Source: Dietzia sp032248695 | GTDB taxonomy: Bacteria > Actinomycetota > Actinomycetes > Mycobacteriales > Mycobacteriaceae | Assembly (NCBI RefSeq): GCF_032248695.1 | Contig: NZ_JAVHXC010000004.1 | Coordinates: 357,831-421,830 of the forward strand | DNA: 64,000 bases | Direction: 5' to 3' | Shown: one piece after another, positions 48,468-57,197 of the stretch | Numbering within the stretch: position 1 is the stretch's first letter | Layout of the letters: every line of letters starts with the position of its first letter | Notes under the pieces: generated by a model | Told to the model about the DNA's origin: nothing | The model's database searches: none | What the model saw: only the letters and a program-made list of their open reading frames with translations | Position numbers and translations under genes: made by a program

Positions 48468-49556
48468 TCAGTCCCACTTCCCCCGCGTGTACTGCGGCGG
48501 GTATGGCGCGTCGCGCCAGTCGAGGCCGAGTTCGGCCGCCGCGCGCTGGGGCCAGGCGGGTTCGCGGAGTCCTGCGCGGCCGAGGAACACCACGTCGGCC
48601 CGCTCCTCGGCGAGCAGCCGCTCGGCGTACTCCGGATCGCTGATGAGGCCCACCGCGCCGGCCAGGACGGCGCCCGACGCCCTGACCTCCTCGGCCAGCG
48701 GCACCTGGTAGCCCTGCTCGAGCGCCACCGGCGGCCGGTCGGGCGTGTTGGCGGCGGAGGAGACGTCCACCAGGTCGACGCCGTGCTCGGCGAGCCGGGC
48801 CGCGAGCCAGCGGGAGTCCTCGGGCGTCCACCCGTCGGGCACCCAGTCGGTCGCGGAGATGCGCACGAACAGCGGCTTGCCCGCGGGCCACACCGCGCGC
48901 ACGGCGTCGCAGACCTCGAGCAGCAGCCGCACGCGGTTGTCGCGGGAGCCGCCGTAGGAGTCGGTGCGCTCGTTGGACAGCGGCGAGTAGAACTCGTGCA
49001 GCAGGTACCCGTGCGCGGCGTGGATCTCCACCACGTCGAATCCGGCCTCGTCGGCGCGGCGGGCGGCGTCGGCGAAGGCGGTCACGACGTCCCGGATGCC
49101 GTCCGCGTCGAGCGCCTCGGGTGTGGCCATGTCGCCGAACGGGATCGCCGACGGCGCGACGGTCGTCCAACCGCCCTCCTCGACGGGCAGGGAGCCGACG
49201 GGATAGCCGGGCCACGCCCGGTACGCGGACGCCTTGCGTCCGGCGTGGGCGAGCTGGATCCCGACGGCGGCGCCCTGCGAGTGCACGAAGTCCACGATGG
49301 GCGCCCACGCGTCGCGCTGCGCGTCGTTCCACAGGCCGGCGTCCTCCGGGCTGATCCGCCCCTCGGGCACGACGGCCGACGCCTCGGCGAGGATGAGCCC
49401 GAACCCGCCCTGCGCCCGCGCGCCGAGGTGGACGAGGTGCCACGGCGTGGGCACGCCGTCGCGGTCCTCGCACGAGTACTGGCACATCGGCGAGAGCCAC
49501 GCCCGGTTACGGATCGTCAGGTCCCGGATGCGGATCGGTTCGAAGAGCAACGCCAT
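48468..49556 (-). CDS. NADH:flavin oxidoreductase, old yellow enzyme family (YqjM-like)
   Basis: A 362-residue FMN-dependent ene-reductase. NRAWLSPMCQYSCEDRDG includes the Cys that tunes FMN in YqjM; the substrate-binding histidines lie in VVEIHAAHGYLLHEFYSPLS; SYGGSRDNRVRLLLEV and the C-terminal phosphate loop complete the fold. Family members reduce activated double bonds of enones and nitro compounds. It lies between dadA-like and tenA genes on the same strand. Confidence 0.9.
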   Translation of the reverse strand: MALLFEPIRIRDLTIRNRAWLSPMCQYSCEDRDGVPTPWHLVHLGARAQGGFGLILAEASAVVPEGRISPEDAGLWNDAQRDAWAPIVDFVHSQGAAVGIQLAHAGRKASAYRAWPGYPVGSLPVEEGGWTTVAPSAIPFGDMATPEALDADGIRDVVTAFADAARRADEAGFDVVEIHAAHGYLLHEFYSPLSNERTDSYGGSRDNRVRLLLEVCDAVRAVWPAGKPLFVRISATDWVPDGWTPEDSRWLAARLAEHGVDLVDVSSAANTPDRPPVALEQGYQVPLAEEVRASGAVLAGAVGLISDPEYAERLLAEERADVVFLGRAGLREPAWPQRAAAELGLDWRDAPYPPQYTRGKWD

Positions 49557-49626
49557 GTCCGCGATTAAACCCCCACCGGTGCCGCCACGCCGCCGGGGCC
49601 CGGTCGGCGCCGGCCGGGCCGGGCGC

Positions 49627-50850
49627 TCACCGCAGCGGGTCGAACGGCGTGAGCACCGGGTCGATCCGCCCGGTGACGATCTGCTCGGCGAGCAGTCTCC
49701 CGGTGGCGGGACCCAGCACGACCCCCCACATCCCGTGACCGCCGGCGACGTACACCCCGGGCCCGCGGGTGGCGCCCACCAGCGGCAGTCCGTCGGGTGT
49801 CACGGGCCGGGAGCCGACCCACTCGTCGCGCCGGTCCTCGAGGTCCACGCCGCGGAACAGCCCGTCGACCTGGTTGATCATCGCCCGGATCCGCCGGTCG
49901 CGGGGCGGCTCGTCGGGCCCGAGGAACTCCATGGTGCCGGCGATCCGGAGCCGCCCCTGGTACGGGGTGCAGGCGATACGCTGCGCCGGTAGGTAGACGG
50001 GGTGCCGGATCGGCTCGTCGGTCTCGACGGCGAACGAGTATCCCCGGCCGGCCTGGACCCGGGTCCTCACCCCGAGCGAGCGGGCGAGCCGGGGCATCCA
50101 GGCGCCGGTGGCGATGACGACCGCGTCGGCGCCGAGTTGCTCCCCCGTGTCGAGGACGACCTGCGGGGTGCGGCCGGGCGTCACCCCGGTCACGGCGTCG
50201 CCGGTCCGGAGCGTGCCGCCACGGGCGCGAACCGCGTCGCCGAGCGCGGTCACGAACGGGCCCGGTTCGATGTAGCGCTGCCCGTCCATCCGGTAGGCGG
50301 AGGTGACCGCGTCCGAGAGGACCGGTGCGAGTGTCGCGGGGGCGTCGAGGCGCTCCACCTCGACCTCCATCCCGTGGCCGCGTACCCACCGGATCTCGTC
50401 GAGGAACGCCCCGGCCTGCGCGGGCGCGGTGAACCCCACCACGAAGGGCCCCTCGCGCGTGCCCGCCTCGACCCCACCGCCGGTGAGCTCGTCGAACGCC
50501 TCGAGCGCGAGGCTGCTGATCGGGGCCAGGCCGGCCATGGTCCGATGCCAGGCCCGCATCGTCCCGTGCGCGAGGAAGCGGGCCAGGAACCCCCACAGCC
50601 CGGGATCGCATCGCAGCGGCACGTGCAGTGCGGCATCCGGGTCGATCAACGCCCGGGGCCCGTAGGTCCACACGCTCGGATCCGCCAGCGGCAGCGTCAG
50701 GGCCGGGGAGAGGTAGCCGGCGTTGCCCCACGAGGAGCCCGCGGCGACCCCCTCCCGGTCGATCACCGTGACCTCGACGCCGTGCTCCTGCAGATGCCAG
50801 GCCGTCGAGAGCCCGACCATCCCCGCACCGATGACGATCGCCGTCTCCAT
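49627..50850 (-). CDS. FAD-dependent D-amino-acid dehydrogenase (DadA-like)
   Basis: A 407-residue DAO-family flavoprotein. VIGAGMVGLSTAWHL is the FAD loop, AAGSSWGNAGYLSPALTLP is the DadA-like segment that follows it, GADAVVIATGAWMPRLA and SRPVTPDGLPLVG are the second and third family motifs, and GHGMWGVVLGPATGRLLAE closes the FAD site. It would oxidise a D-amino acid to the 2-oxo acid. A GGAGG site precedes ATG 50850. Because tenA lies two genes downstream, a glycine-oxidase (ThiO) role was considered, but motifs fit DadA better. Confidence 0.83.
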   Translation of the reverse strand: METAIVIGAGMVGLSTAWHLQEHGVEVTVIDREGVAAGSSWGNAGYLSPALTLPLADPSVWTYGPRALIDPDAALHVPLRCDPGLWGFLARFLAHGTMRAWHRTMAGLAPISSLALEAFDELTGGGVEAGTREGPFVVGFTAPAQAGAFLDEIRWVRGHGMEVEVERLDAPATLAPVLSDAVTSAYRMDGQRYIEPGPFVTALGDAVRARGGTLRTGDAVTGVTPGRTPQVVLDTGEQLGADAVVIATGAWMPRLARSLGVRTRVQAGRGYSFAVETDEPIRHPVYLPAQRIACTPYQGRLRIAGTMEFLGPDEPPRDRRIRAMINQVDGLFRGVDLEDRRDEWVGSRPVTPDGLPLVGATRGPGVYVAGGHGMWGVVLGPATGRLLAEQIVTGRIDPVLTPFDPLR

Positions 50851-50958
50851 CTCCCCGCCTCCTCCACCGGTCACACCGCGACACCTCCAGCATGCCCGGC
50901 GGCGGCCCTCCCCTGATCCGATCGGCCGCACCCGTCCCGGCGGACTAGCGTGGAGGCC

Positions 50959-51993
50959 ATGGCAGACCCGCATCACGCCCCCTCCGGCCTCACCCACCTC
51001 GACCCGGAGGGTCGCGTGCGGATGGTCGACGTGGGCGACAAGGCCGTCACGACCCGCACCGCGACCGCCGAGGGGGTCTTCCGCACCCGCCCCGACGTGG
51101 TGACGATGGTCGCGGGCGACGCCCTGGGCAAGGCGGATGTGCTGGCGACCGCGCGCCTCGCCGGCATCGGCGCGGCCAAGAAGACCTCCGAGCTCATCCC
51201 GCTGTGCCACCAGATCCCGTTGAACTCGGTGAAGGTGCACTTCGACCTCGACGAGGCCGCCGGGGAGATCGTCGTCCGGGCCACCGCCAAGACGACCGGC
51301 CGGACGGGTGTGGAGATGGAGGCGCTCACCGCGGTGTCGGTCGCGGGCCTCACGCTGCACGACATGGTGAAGGCCGTCGACCCGCTCGCCACCATGGACG
51401 GCGTGCGTCTGGCCGCCAAGTCCGGCGGCAAACGTGGTGACTGGACGCGAGAAGGGCACGGTGGGATCGCCGACGACGACGAGGGCGCCCGCTCGAACTC
51501 CGGGCCCGCCGCGCTCGACGTGGGCCGAACCGGTGTCGTCGTCGTCTCCTCCACGGCCGCCGCCCGCGGCGACCGCCCTGATACCACCGGTCCCGCCATC
51601 GAGGACTGGTTGCGGGCGCGCGGTTTCTCGCCGGTCGAGGTGCACGTGGTGGCCGACGCGGACGTCGCCACCGCGGTGACCGAGCAGGTGCGCCGCTCCC
51701 CGGCGGTGCTGCTCACCACCGGCGGGACGGGCGTGGCGCCGGACGACCGGACCCCCGAGGCCACCGCGCCGCACCTCACGCTCGAGCTGCCGGGGGTGGC
51801 CGAGGCGATGAGGGCGCGGGGGCTCGCGGCGACGCCGACGGCGGCGATGAGCCGCGGCCTGGCCGGGTTCGCCGGGCGCACGCTGGTGGCCAACCTGCCG
51901 GGGTCGACGGGCGGCGTCCGCGACGGGCTGGCCGTGCTCGATGAGCTGCTCGAGCACCTGCTCGACGTCCACGCCCACGGCGGGGGGCACTGA
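50959..51993 (+). CDS. moaCB: Fused MoaC-MoaB/MogA molybdenum cofactor protein
   Basis: Residues 1 to about 155 are MoaC, which makes cyclic pyranopterin monophosphate from MoaA's product: TSELIPLCHQIPLN, TGRTGVEMEALTAVSVAG and KAVDPLATMD. Residues from about 190 to 344 are a MoaB/MogA-type adenylyltransferase domain, with LLTTGGTGVAPDDRTPEAT and ANLPGSTGGVRDGLAVL. The fusion is known in actinobacteria. ATG 50959 is favoured by a TAGCGT box 7 bases upstream, suggesting a leaderless message; a GTG 9 bases earlier is in frame. Its stop overlaps the moaE ATG by one base. Confidence 0.92.
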   Translation: MADPHHAPSGLTHLDPEGRVRMVDVGDKAVTTRTATAEGVFRTRPDVVTMVAGDALGKADVLATARLAGIGAAKKTSELIPLCHQIPLNSVKVHFDLDEAAGEIVVRATAKTTGRTGVEMEALTAVSVAGLTLHDMVKAVDPLATMDGVRLAAKSGGKRGDWTREGHGGIADDDEGARSNSGPAALDVGRTGVVVVSSTAAARGDRPDTTGPAIEDWLRARGFSPVEVHVVADADVATAVTEQVRRSPAVLLTTGGTGVAPDDRTPEATAPHLTLELPGVAEAMRARGLAATPTAAMSRGLAGFAGRTLVANLPGSTGGVRDGLAVLDELLEHLLDVHAHGGGH

Positions 51994-52505
51994 TGCCGGC
52001 CCCGACCCCGGCCCCGGGACAGCCCGCCGGACAGGTCTCCGGGCCGCTCGCGCGGATCACCGGGGAGCCGATCGATCCCCGCGAGGTCGAGCGGGAGGTG
52101 TGGAGCACGGCGGACGGCGCGATGGTGACGTTCTCCGGGATCGTGCGGGACCACGACGGCGGGCGCGCCGATGTCGAGCACATCGAGTACTCCGCCCACC
52201 CGGTCGCGCAGGACGTGCTGGCCCGGCTGTGCGAGGAGGTCGCGAGCGGGCACTCGGGCCCCGCCGGCCCCGACGGCCGGCCGACCGATCCGCAGCGCGT
52301 GACGCGCGTGGGCGCGGTGCACCGGGTGGGCGTGTTGACGGTCGGCGAGGTGGCGGTGGTGGCCGTGGCGGTGGCCCCGCACCGCGCGGAGGCGTTCGCG
52401 GCGTGCTCGGAGCTCATCGAACGCCTCAAGCACGAGGTCCCCATCTGGAAACGCCAGCGCTTCTCCGACGGCCTCACCGAGTGGGTGGGCGTCGGCGACT
52501 GCTGA
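51993..52505 (+). CDS. moaE: Molybdopterin synthase catalytic subunit MoaE
   Basis: MoaE transfers sulfur from MoaD thiocarboxylate to cyclic pyranopterin. The 170-residue protein has VTFSGIVRDHDGGR, IEYSAHPVAQDVL, the HRVGVLTVGEVAVVVAV block and the catalytic lysine motif KHEVPIWKRQRF. It is translationally coupled to moaCB. Its partner moaD is 38 kb away on the other strand. Confidence 0.93.
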   Translation: MPAPTPAPGQPAGQVSGPLARITGEPIDPREVEREVWSTADGAMVTFSGIVRDHDGGRADVEHIEYSAHPVAQDVLARLCEEVASGHSGPAGPDGRPTDPQRVTRVGAVHRVGVLTVGEVAVVAVAVAPHRAEAFAACSELIERLKHEVPIWKRQRFSDGLTEWVGVGDC

Positions 52506-52545
52506 CCCGGGCGGCCGGGGCGGGGCCGGGCGGGACGGGCGGGGA

Positions 52546-53172
52546 TCAGCCCAGCCGCGTACCGACCCACTCGGCCAGCACCCGCGCGCACGCGTCGACG
52601 CCCTCGACCCACGTGGTGCCGGCGGACTCGTCCGCGGAATCCGACACGTGCTTGACCAACCGGGTCGGCACGCCGAGCATCGCCCCGGCCGCGGCGACGG
52701 CGTAGCCCTCCATGTCCACCAGATCCGCGATCCCCGACAGCCGGTCCCGCACCGGGCCGCCGGCGACGAAGCGGTCCCCCGTCGCGAGCACGGGCGCGGC
52801 GGTGCCGCCCGGGGCCGAGGGCTCCGCCGCGCGGGCCGGCGTCACCGCTCGGGTCGCCGACAGCGCCAGCGGCGGCCCGTCGTGGCGTCCGGTGACCGCG
52901 TGCAGCGCGGGGTCGTCGAAGTCGTGCTGGAAGACCGTCGCGACCTCGTGGGTGCCCTCCATGCCCGGGTGCAGCCCGCCGGCCGTGCCGACGTTGACCA
53001 ACTCGCGCGGTCGCGCGCCACCGCCCAGGGCGTGCGCCACGGACACCGCCGCGCGCACCTTGCCCACCCCGGTGACCAGGACCGGGAAGTCGGTGACGAA
53101 GTGCCGCGCCTCCTGTTCCAGCGCGACGACGACGAGGGGATGAGCAGGGTCCACGGTCCCGATGAGTTCCAC
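52546..53172 (-). CDS. Nucleosidase of the MTA/SAH nucleosidase (PNP/UDP) superfamily
   Basis: A 208-residue protein. VVVALEQEARHF at the N-terminus, VLVTGVGKVRAAVSV and ELVNVGTAGGLHPGMEG match the nucleosidase glycine loop, and DMEGYAVAAAGAMLGVP contains the ribose-binding Met-Glu and is the family's C-terminal signature. The final helix reads KHVSDSADES, with the catalytic Asp. Actinobacterial members of this length are annotated simply as nucleosidases; 5'-methylthioadenosine or S-adenosylhomocysteine are candidate substrates. GTG start without a clear ribosome-binding site. Confidence 0.83.
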   Translation of the reverse strand: MELIGTVDPAHPLVVVALEQEARHFVTDFPVLVTGVGKVRAAVSVAHALGGGARPRELVNVGTAGGLHPGMEGTHEVATVFQHDFDDPALHAVTGRHDGPPLALSATRAVTPARAAEPSAPGGTAAPVLATGDRFVAGGPVRDRLSGIADLVDMEGYAVAAAGAMLGVPTRLVKHVSDSADESAGTTWVEGVDACARVLAEWVGTRLG

Positions 53173-53325
53173 GTGCTCACGGTAGCGCGCAGATGAAGAA
53201 GCCTTCCTCCCGGTTTCATGTCGACCTCATCCCCCGCCCCTACCGTGGACACCGTCACCACCACGGACCGGGAATCGCGGCGTACGCCGCGTGCGCCCCG
53301 TCCACCCCGAGCGAAGAGGTCGCCC

Positions 53326-53973
53326 ATGTCCGTCCACGCCGCCCGCACCCGCCGCACCCCTCGAGCGCGACAGGCCCTGCTCGCGATCCCCGTCGTCGCG
53401 CTGCTCGCCGCGGGCTGCGCGTCCGGATCCGGCGACGACCCGGCCACCGAACAGACCGCCGCCGAGCAGACCGTCACCGTGACCGCCCCGGCCGGGTCCG
53501 CTCCGGCCGAATTCACCCCGGCCGCATCCACCGTCCAGCCCGCCCCCGGCGCCACCGACTGCTCCGACGAACGCACGGGCCAGGACATCTCCGGCGACGT
53601 CCGGGTCCCGGGCGGGCAGACCTGCGTCCTGCGGGATCTCACGGTCACCGGCGACATCGACGTCCTCGGCGGCGGCCGACTCGAGGCGTACGACGTCCGC
53701 GTCACGGAGGACATCGAGGCCGAGGGTCACGACTCCGTCCTGGTGTCCGGCGGCGAGGTCACCGGCTCGGTCGAACTCGAGTACGGCGGCGAGGCGACCC
53801 TGGAGAACGTCCGCATCGGCGGGGACGTGGAGTCCGACAGCAACTCCGGGCCCCAGCGGTTCGAGGGCAACACGATCGGCGGGGACCTCGAGTGCGAGGA
53901 GAACGACCCGGCACCGGTCGGCGGCGGCAACCAGGTCGCCGGCGAGCGCGAGGGCCAGTGCGCCGGCCTCTGA
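53326..53973 (+). CDS. Lipoprotein with beta-helix-like repeats
   Basis: A 215-residue exported protein. Its signal ends in LLAAGC (lipidated Cys31), followed by a Thr/Ala-rich linker and a folded part from about residue 75. That part repeats a turn of the form V-x-GDI-x-V-x-GG (SGDVRVPGG, TGDIDVLGGG, TEDIEAEG, TGSVELEYGG, GGDVESDS), as in right-handed beta-helix or bactofilin-like domains. Three later cysteines could form a disulfide. An AAGAGG site precedes ATG 53326. Function is unknown; a cell-envelope role is the only safe statement. Confidence 0.7.
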   Translation: MSVHAARTRRTPRARQALLAIPVVALLAAGCASGSGDDPATEQTAAEQTVTVTAPAGSAPAEFTPAASTVQPAPGATDCSDERTGQDISGDVRVPGGQTCVLRDLTVTGDIDVLGGGRLEAYDVRVTEDIEAEGHDSVLVSGGEVTGSVELEYGGEATLENVRIGGDVESDSNSGPQRFEGNTIGGDLECEENDPAPVGGGNQVAGEREGQCAGL

Positions 53974-53976
53974 GCG

Positions 53977-54567
53977 TCAGCCGCCGGCGGGGTCCCACCA
54001 GCGCCGCTCGCGCGAGCCGAGCGGGAACCGGGCCACCACCTCGTGGCGGGCCCGGCCCCGCGGCCCTTCACCGAGGAACGAGTCGACGAGCGCGATCTCC
54101 GAGACCTCCCAGTCGCTGCTGGTGAACGTGTCGAGGACCCGCAGCCACGCGGTCGCGTCATCGCGGCCACCGAGCCGGGCCAGCGTGAGGTGGGGCCGGA
54201 AGCGCGCCCCGTCCGGGACGCATCCGGCGGCGTTGGCCGCCGACCGGGCACCGGCGGCGAGAGCGTCGAGCGGCCGCCCCTCCGGCTGCTCCACGCCCGC
54301 CCACAGCACCTTGGCCCGCTCCACGGACGGGAACGCGCCCGCGCCCGCCAACCGCACCCGGAACGGCTCACGCTTGCGCGCGACCGCCGCCAGCCTCTCG
54401 GTGAGCTCGTCGAGCCGCCAGTCGTCGACATCCGGGCAGAACGTCAGCGTGACATGCCACTGCGACGGACCGGTCCACGCCAACCCGGGCCGCGGCTCGA
54501 GGAACGTCTCGAGCTGCTCGCGGACCTCCTCCGGCGGCAGCACAGCCACGAACATGCGGTGACCCAT
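53977..54567 (-). CDS. thpR: RNA 2',3'-cyclic phosphodiesterase (2'-5' RNA ligase family)
   Basis: A 196-residue 2H phosphoesterase. The two His-x-Thr-x motifs are HVTLTF near residue 39 and HLTLAR near residue 130, embedded in the usual two-lobed fold; FVAVLPPEEVREQLETFLEP opens it. Such enzymes open 2',3'-cyclic phosphates on RNA ends. The start overlaps the upstream crcB stop (TGATG). It is the last gene of a six-gene overlapping operon. Confidence 0.87.
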   Translation of the reverse strand: MGHRMFVAVLPPEEVREQLETFLEPRPGLAWTGPSQWHVTLTFCPDVDDWRLDELTERLAAVARKREPFRVRLAGAGAFPSVERAKVLWAGVEQPEGRPLDALAAGARSAANAAGCVPDGARFRPHLTLARLGGRDDATAWLRVLDTFTSSDWEVSEIALVDSFLGEGPRGRARHEVVARFPLGSRERRWWDPAGG

Positions 54568-55031
54568 CACCCCACAGTGGACCAGCCGCCCGCCGGCCAC
54601 AAGGCCCCGCCCGCCCACTCGCCCGCCCAGAGCCCGGCGGCCGCCACGGCGACCGTGGCGATCATCGTCCCGAGCCCGTAGGCCAGCGCCGTCCCGATCC
54701 GGCCGGTACGGGCGAGGAGGACGGTGTCATAACTGGCGGTGGAGAATGTCGTGTACCCGCCCAGCACGCCGGTGCTGAGCACCGTCACAACGGTGTTCAC
54801 CTGCGACGACCCGAGGCCACCCCCCGCCGCCCCCGCCACCCGGGCGGCCGCCCAGCCCCACAGCAGTCCGAGCGCGAACGAGCCGGAGAGGTTGATCACC
54901 AGGATCCCCACCGGGAACCCCCGCGGCCACCGCGCGGACACCCACCGGTCCACGACGTGGCGCAGGGCCGCCCCCGCCCCGCCACCGAGGGCCGCCCACC
55001 CGATCACGGCCCATGCGGCCGACGCGGTCAC
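54567..55031 (-). CDS. crcB: Fluoride channel FluC/CrcB, copy 1
   Basis: A 154-residue, four-helix fluoride exporter subunit. Markers are GGGAGAALRHVVDRW in TM1, INLSGSFALGLLWG with the conserved Asn, and GGYTTFSTASYD, the TM3 break with the polar track and the central Na+ site. Two crcB genes in tandem usually make a heterodimeric channel, so this product probably pairs with the adjacent one. Its start overlaps the stop of copy 2. Confidence 0.92.
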   Translation of the reverse strand: MTASAAWAVIGWAALGGGAGAALRHVVDRWVSARWPRGFPVGILVINLSGSFALGLLWGWAAARVAGAAGGGLGSSQVNTVVTVLSTGVLGGYTTFSTASYDTVLLARTGRIGTALAYGLGTMIATVAVAAAGLWAGEWAGGALWPAGGWSTVG

Positions 55032-55480
55032 GTCGCCGCCCCCGCACCGGGCCCCGGACCGAGGCGTCGGCGCAGCCCGCCCACCAGCGCGAGACCGCCC
55101 ACCGTCGCCGCTGCCCCCGCGACCAGGGTGACCATCGCGTACCCCGCAGCCGCGGTCACCGCGGACCCCGAGGCCAGCTCCGCCACCTGCACGGCGACCG
55201 CCGAGTAGGTCGTGAACCCGCCGCAGAAGCCGGTCCCGAGGAGCAGCCGCGCACCTCGTCGTCGTCGCCCCCTCGCACGGTCCGCCTCCCCGGCGTCACC
55301 GTCGCGCCGCACGTCACCGCGCGCGGCGAGCGACGCCAGCAGCACCGCCAACAGGAACGCCCCCACCACGTTGACCAGCGCGGTGGCCGCCATCGGCGAG
55401 CCGGGGAGCGCGAGCGTGACCGCTGCGCGAGCCGCCGACCCGACCGCGCCGCCGAGCGCGACCAGCAGCACCGACGTCAC
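55028..55480 (-). CDS. crcB: Fluoride channel FluC/CrcB, copy 2
   Basis: A 150-residue FluC subunit with GGAVGSAARAAVTLAL, VNVVGAFLLAVLLA (conserved Asn) and GFCGGFTTYSAVAVQV. An Arg/Gly/Asp-rich cytoplasmic loop (residues 55-80) is longer than usual. GTG 55480 overlaps the stop of the MDMPI-family gene. The longer upstream frame lies inside that gene and is rejected. Confidence 0.9.
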   Translation of the reverse strand: MTSVLLVALGGAVGSAARAAVTLALPGSPMAATALVNVVGAFLLAVLLASLAARGDVRRDGDAGEADRARGRRRRGARLLLGTGFCGGFTTYSAVAVQVAELASGSAVTAAAGYAMVTLVAGAAATVGGLALVGGLRRRLGPGPGAGAAT

Positions 55481-56355
55481 AACGTCAGCCCGGCCTCCAG
55501 GGCGGCGTCGAGGCCTGCGCGGTCCCCGGTGATCTCCAGACCCGGGGCGTCCGCGCGGACCCGTCCCCACAGCAGCAGCGCGAGCGTCTCCGGCGGACCC
55601 GCCACCTCGACCTCACCGCCGTCGGGCGGCCCGGTCAGCTCCCATTCCAGCGCACCGAGCGCGCCCGCGCCGACCGGCTCCGCGCCCGCGGCGAGGCCAC
55701 CGGTCGGCCCCGCGGCAGCGTCACCGGCGTGTGGTCGCGCGCGCAGGCGGAGTGTCACCGGCAGCGCGGCGGTGCGGGGCGAGAAGTGCGGGCGCATCAC
55801 CGTGCACAGTTCGTCGATCCCGTCCACGGCCACGTCCTCGGCGACGGGCGTCGTCGCGGCGGCGCCGTGAAGGGCGGCCTCGACGTCCCAGCGGTGGATC
55901 GTCGTCTCGTGCAGCTGCCGCCGCAGCCAGAAGTCGGCGCGGCCCGGGCCGGAGAAGGTCCAGGCGGGCGCGTCGGCGGCGGTGTCGGCGAGCGTCGCGA
56001 GCATCTCGTCGGCGATCCGCGCGTACCAGTCGGCCAGCGCCGCCGCCCCGTCGGTGGCCGGCGGCGCCGAGCGCTGCACCGCGCCCATGCCCCGGGTCCG
56101 GGCCTCGGGGGTCGCCGCGCGGACGGTCTCGCCCGCCCACCAGTTGATCGTGCCCAGGTGCGCGACGAGGTCGTGGACGGTCCAGTCCGGGCACGAGGGC
56201 ACGGGCGCGGTCACGTCCGCGTCCGCTGACGCGCCGAGCCCGTCCCCGGCCAGCGCGAACCGCACCAGCCCGACCTGCGCCTCCAGCGCGTCGAGCATCC
56301 GCTCGCGGGTGAGGCGACCGGCGGGGCGGGAACCGGGGCCGGACGGGCCGGTCAT
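55477..56355 (-). CDS. Maleylpyruvate isomerase (mycothiol-dependent) family protein
   Basis: A 292-residue DinB-like metal-binding protein of the actinobacterial MDMPI family. The N-terminal domain (about residues 20-165) has VPSCPDWTVHDLVAHLG with the first metal His, and WLRRQLHETTIHRWDVE with two more. The C-terminal domain (about 190-290) resembles the family's SCP2-like tail. Many members are not maleylpyruvate isomerases but other thiol-dependent transferases or of unknown role. It overlaps both neighbours by four bases. Presence of this family agrees with a mycothiol-producing organism. Confidence 0.8.
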   Translation of the reverse strand: MTGPSGPGSRPAGRLTRERMLDALEAQVGLVRFALAGDGLGASADADVTAPVPSCPDWTVHDLVAHLGTINWWAGETVRAATPEARTRGMGAVQRSAPPATDGAAALADWYARIADEMLATLADTAADAPAWTFSGPGRADFWLRRQLHETTIHRWDVEAALHGAAATTPVAEDVAVDGIDELCTVMRPHFSPRTAALPVTLRLRARPHAGDAAAGPTGGLAAGAEPVGAGALGALEWELTGPPDGGEVEVAGPPETLALLLWGRVRADAPGLEITGDRAGLDAALEAGLTL

Positions 56356-57197
56356 ACCCGCGTCGCCTCCTCGGAGCGGGGGCCCGGTCCACGGCGGGTG
56401 AAGTCGATCTGCCGACCCGCGTTGGACACGGCGACGACCGTGCCGGTCGCGAACACGCCGTCACGGTCGAACAGGGACGCGGTGCCCACGGCCACACCGT
56501 CGGCGCTGATGTGCTCGTCGGCCTCGATCCCCAGGTCCCGCGAGCGCGGCAGCCGCGCCAGCGCCACGGTGAGGTCGGCGTTGATGAAGCCGATGCCCTC
56601 GTCGCCCCAGTGCGTCATGAGGCTGGTCGACTCGGCCAGCGTCACCGCCCGCTGGAACGGGGTGGAGTCCTCGCCGGCGATCGTGTCGAGGGGCTGCTGC
56701 CAGAACCGCTTGCGCTGGTCGTTCTGGTGCAGTCCCATGTCGCGGTCCCACGTGCCGGGGTCCTCACCGCTGCCGAAGAAGACGTTGGAGCCGGGCTGGT
56801 CGGGCTCCGGCTCGGCGTCGGTCGGCGGGCCGACGACGCGCCCCGACGTCCAGATCCGGCCCGGCGGCTGCTCACCGCGACGCAGTTGGACGAGGGTGGC
56901 GCGGGCGACGGCCTTACCGCCCTGCGTCAGCTCGACGTCGGCCACACGGATGCGGTTACCGGCGCGGATCTCCTCAGTGCGCGCGACGAGCGGCTCGTTA
57001 CGCACGGGCGCGAACAGGTCCACCGTGAGACGCGCGGGCTGGAAGCCCTCGGCGCCGTGCCCGGCCTCGAGCGAGCGTGCGGCCGCGGCCACCACGGCGG
57101 GGCCGTTGACCATGCTGTCCGACCAGGCGCTGCGCGCGTACCTGGTGGGGACGTAGGCGCCCGAGTCGTCGAGGGTGAAGAAGGCGCGGTCGCTCAT
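56352..57197 (-). CDS. Acyl-CoA thioesterase family protein (double hotdog)
   Basis: A 281-residue protein with two hotdog halves: SAWSDSMVNGPAVVAAAARSLE and LTVDLFAPVRNEPLVARTEEI in the first, TSLMTHWGDEGIGFINADLTVAL and DRDGVFATGTVVAVSNAGRQ in the second. It matches the 4HBT_3-type thioesterases of mycobacteria, which hydrolyse acyl-CoAs. ATG 57197 overlaps the TetR stop. A longer upstream frame is only the antiphase of the TetR gene. Confidence 0.83.
   Translation of the reverse strand: MSDRAFFTLDDSGAYVPTRYARSAWSDSMVNGPAVVAAAARSLEAGHGAEGFQPARLTVDLFAPVRNEPLVARTEEIRAGNRIRVADVELTQGGKAVARATLVQLRRGEQPPGRIWTSGRVVGPPTDAEPEPDQPGSNVFFGSGEDPGTWDRDMGLHQNDQRKRFWQQPLDTIAGEDSTPFQRAVTLAESTSLMTHWGDEGIGFINADLTVALARLPRSRDLGIEADEHISADGVAVGTASLFDRDGVFATGTVVAVSNAGRQIDFTRRGPGPRSEEATRV

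Noticed and set aside
49627..51990. A 787-residue minus-strand reading that would fuse the DadA-like protein to an upstream extension
   Set aside because: The extension is antisense to moaCB and low in complexity; ATG 50850 with GGAGG gives the family N-terminus.
55028..55570. Longer form of the second fluoride channel with a 30-residue Arg-rich N-terminus
   Set aside because: The added part lies within the MDMPI-family gene and is not protein-like; GTG 55480 overlapping the stop is the natural start.
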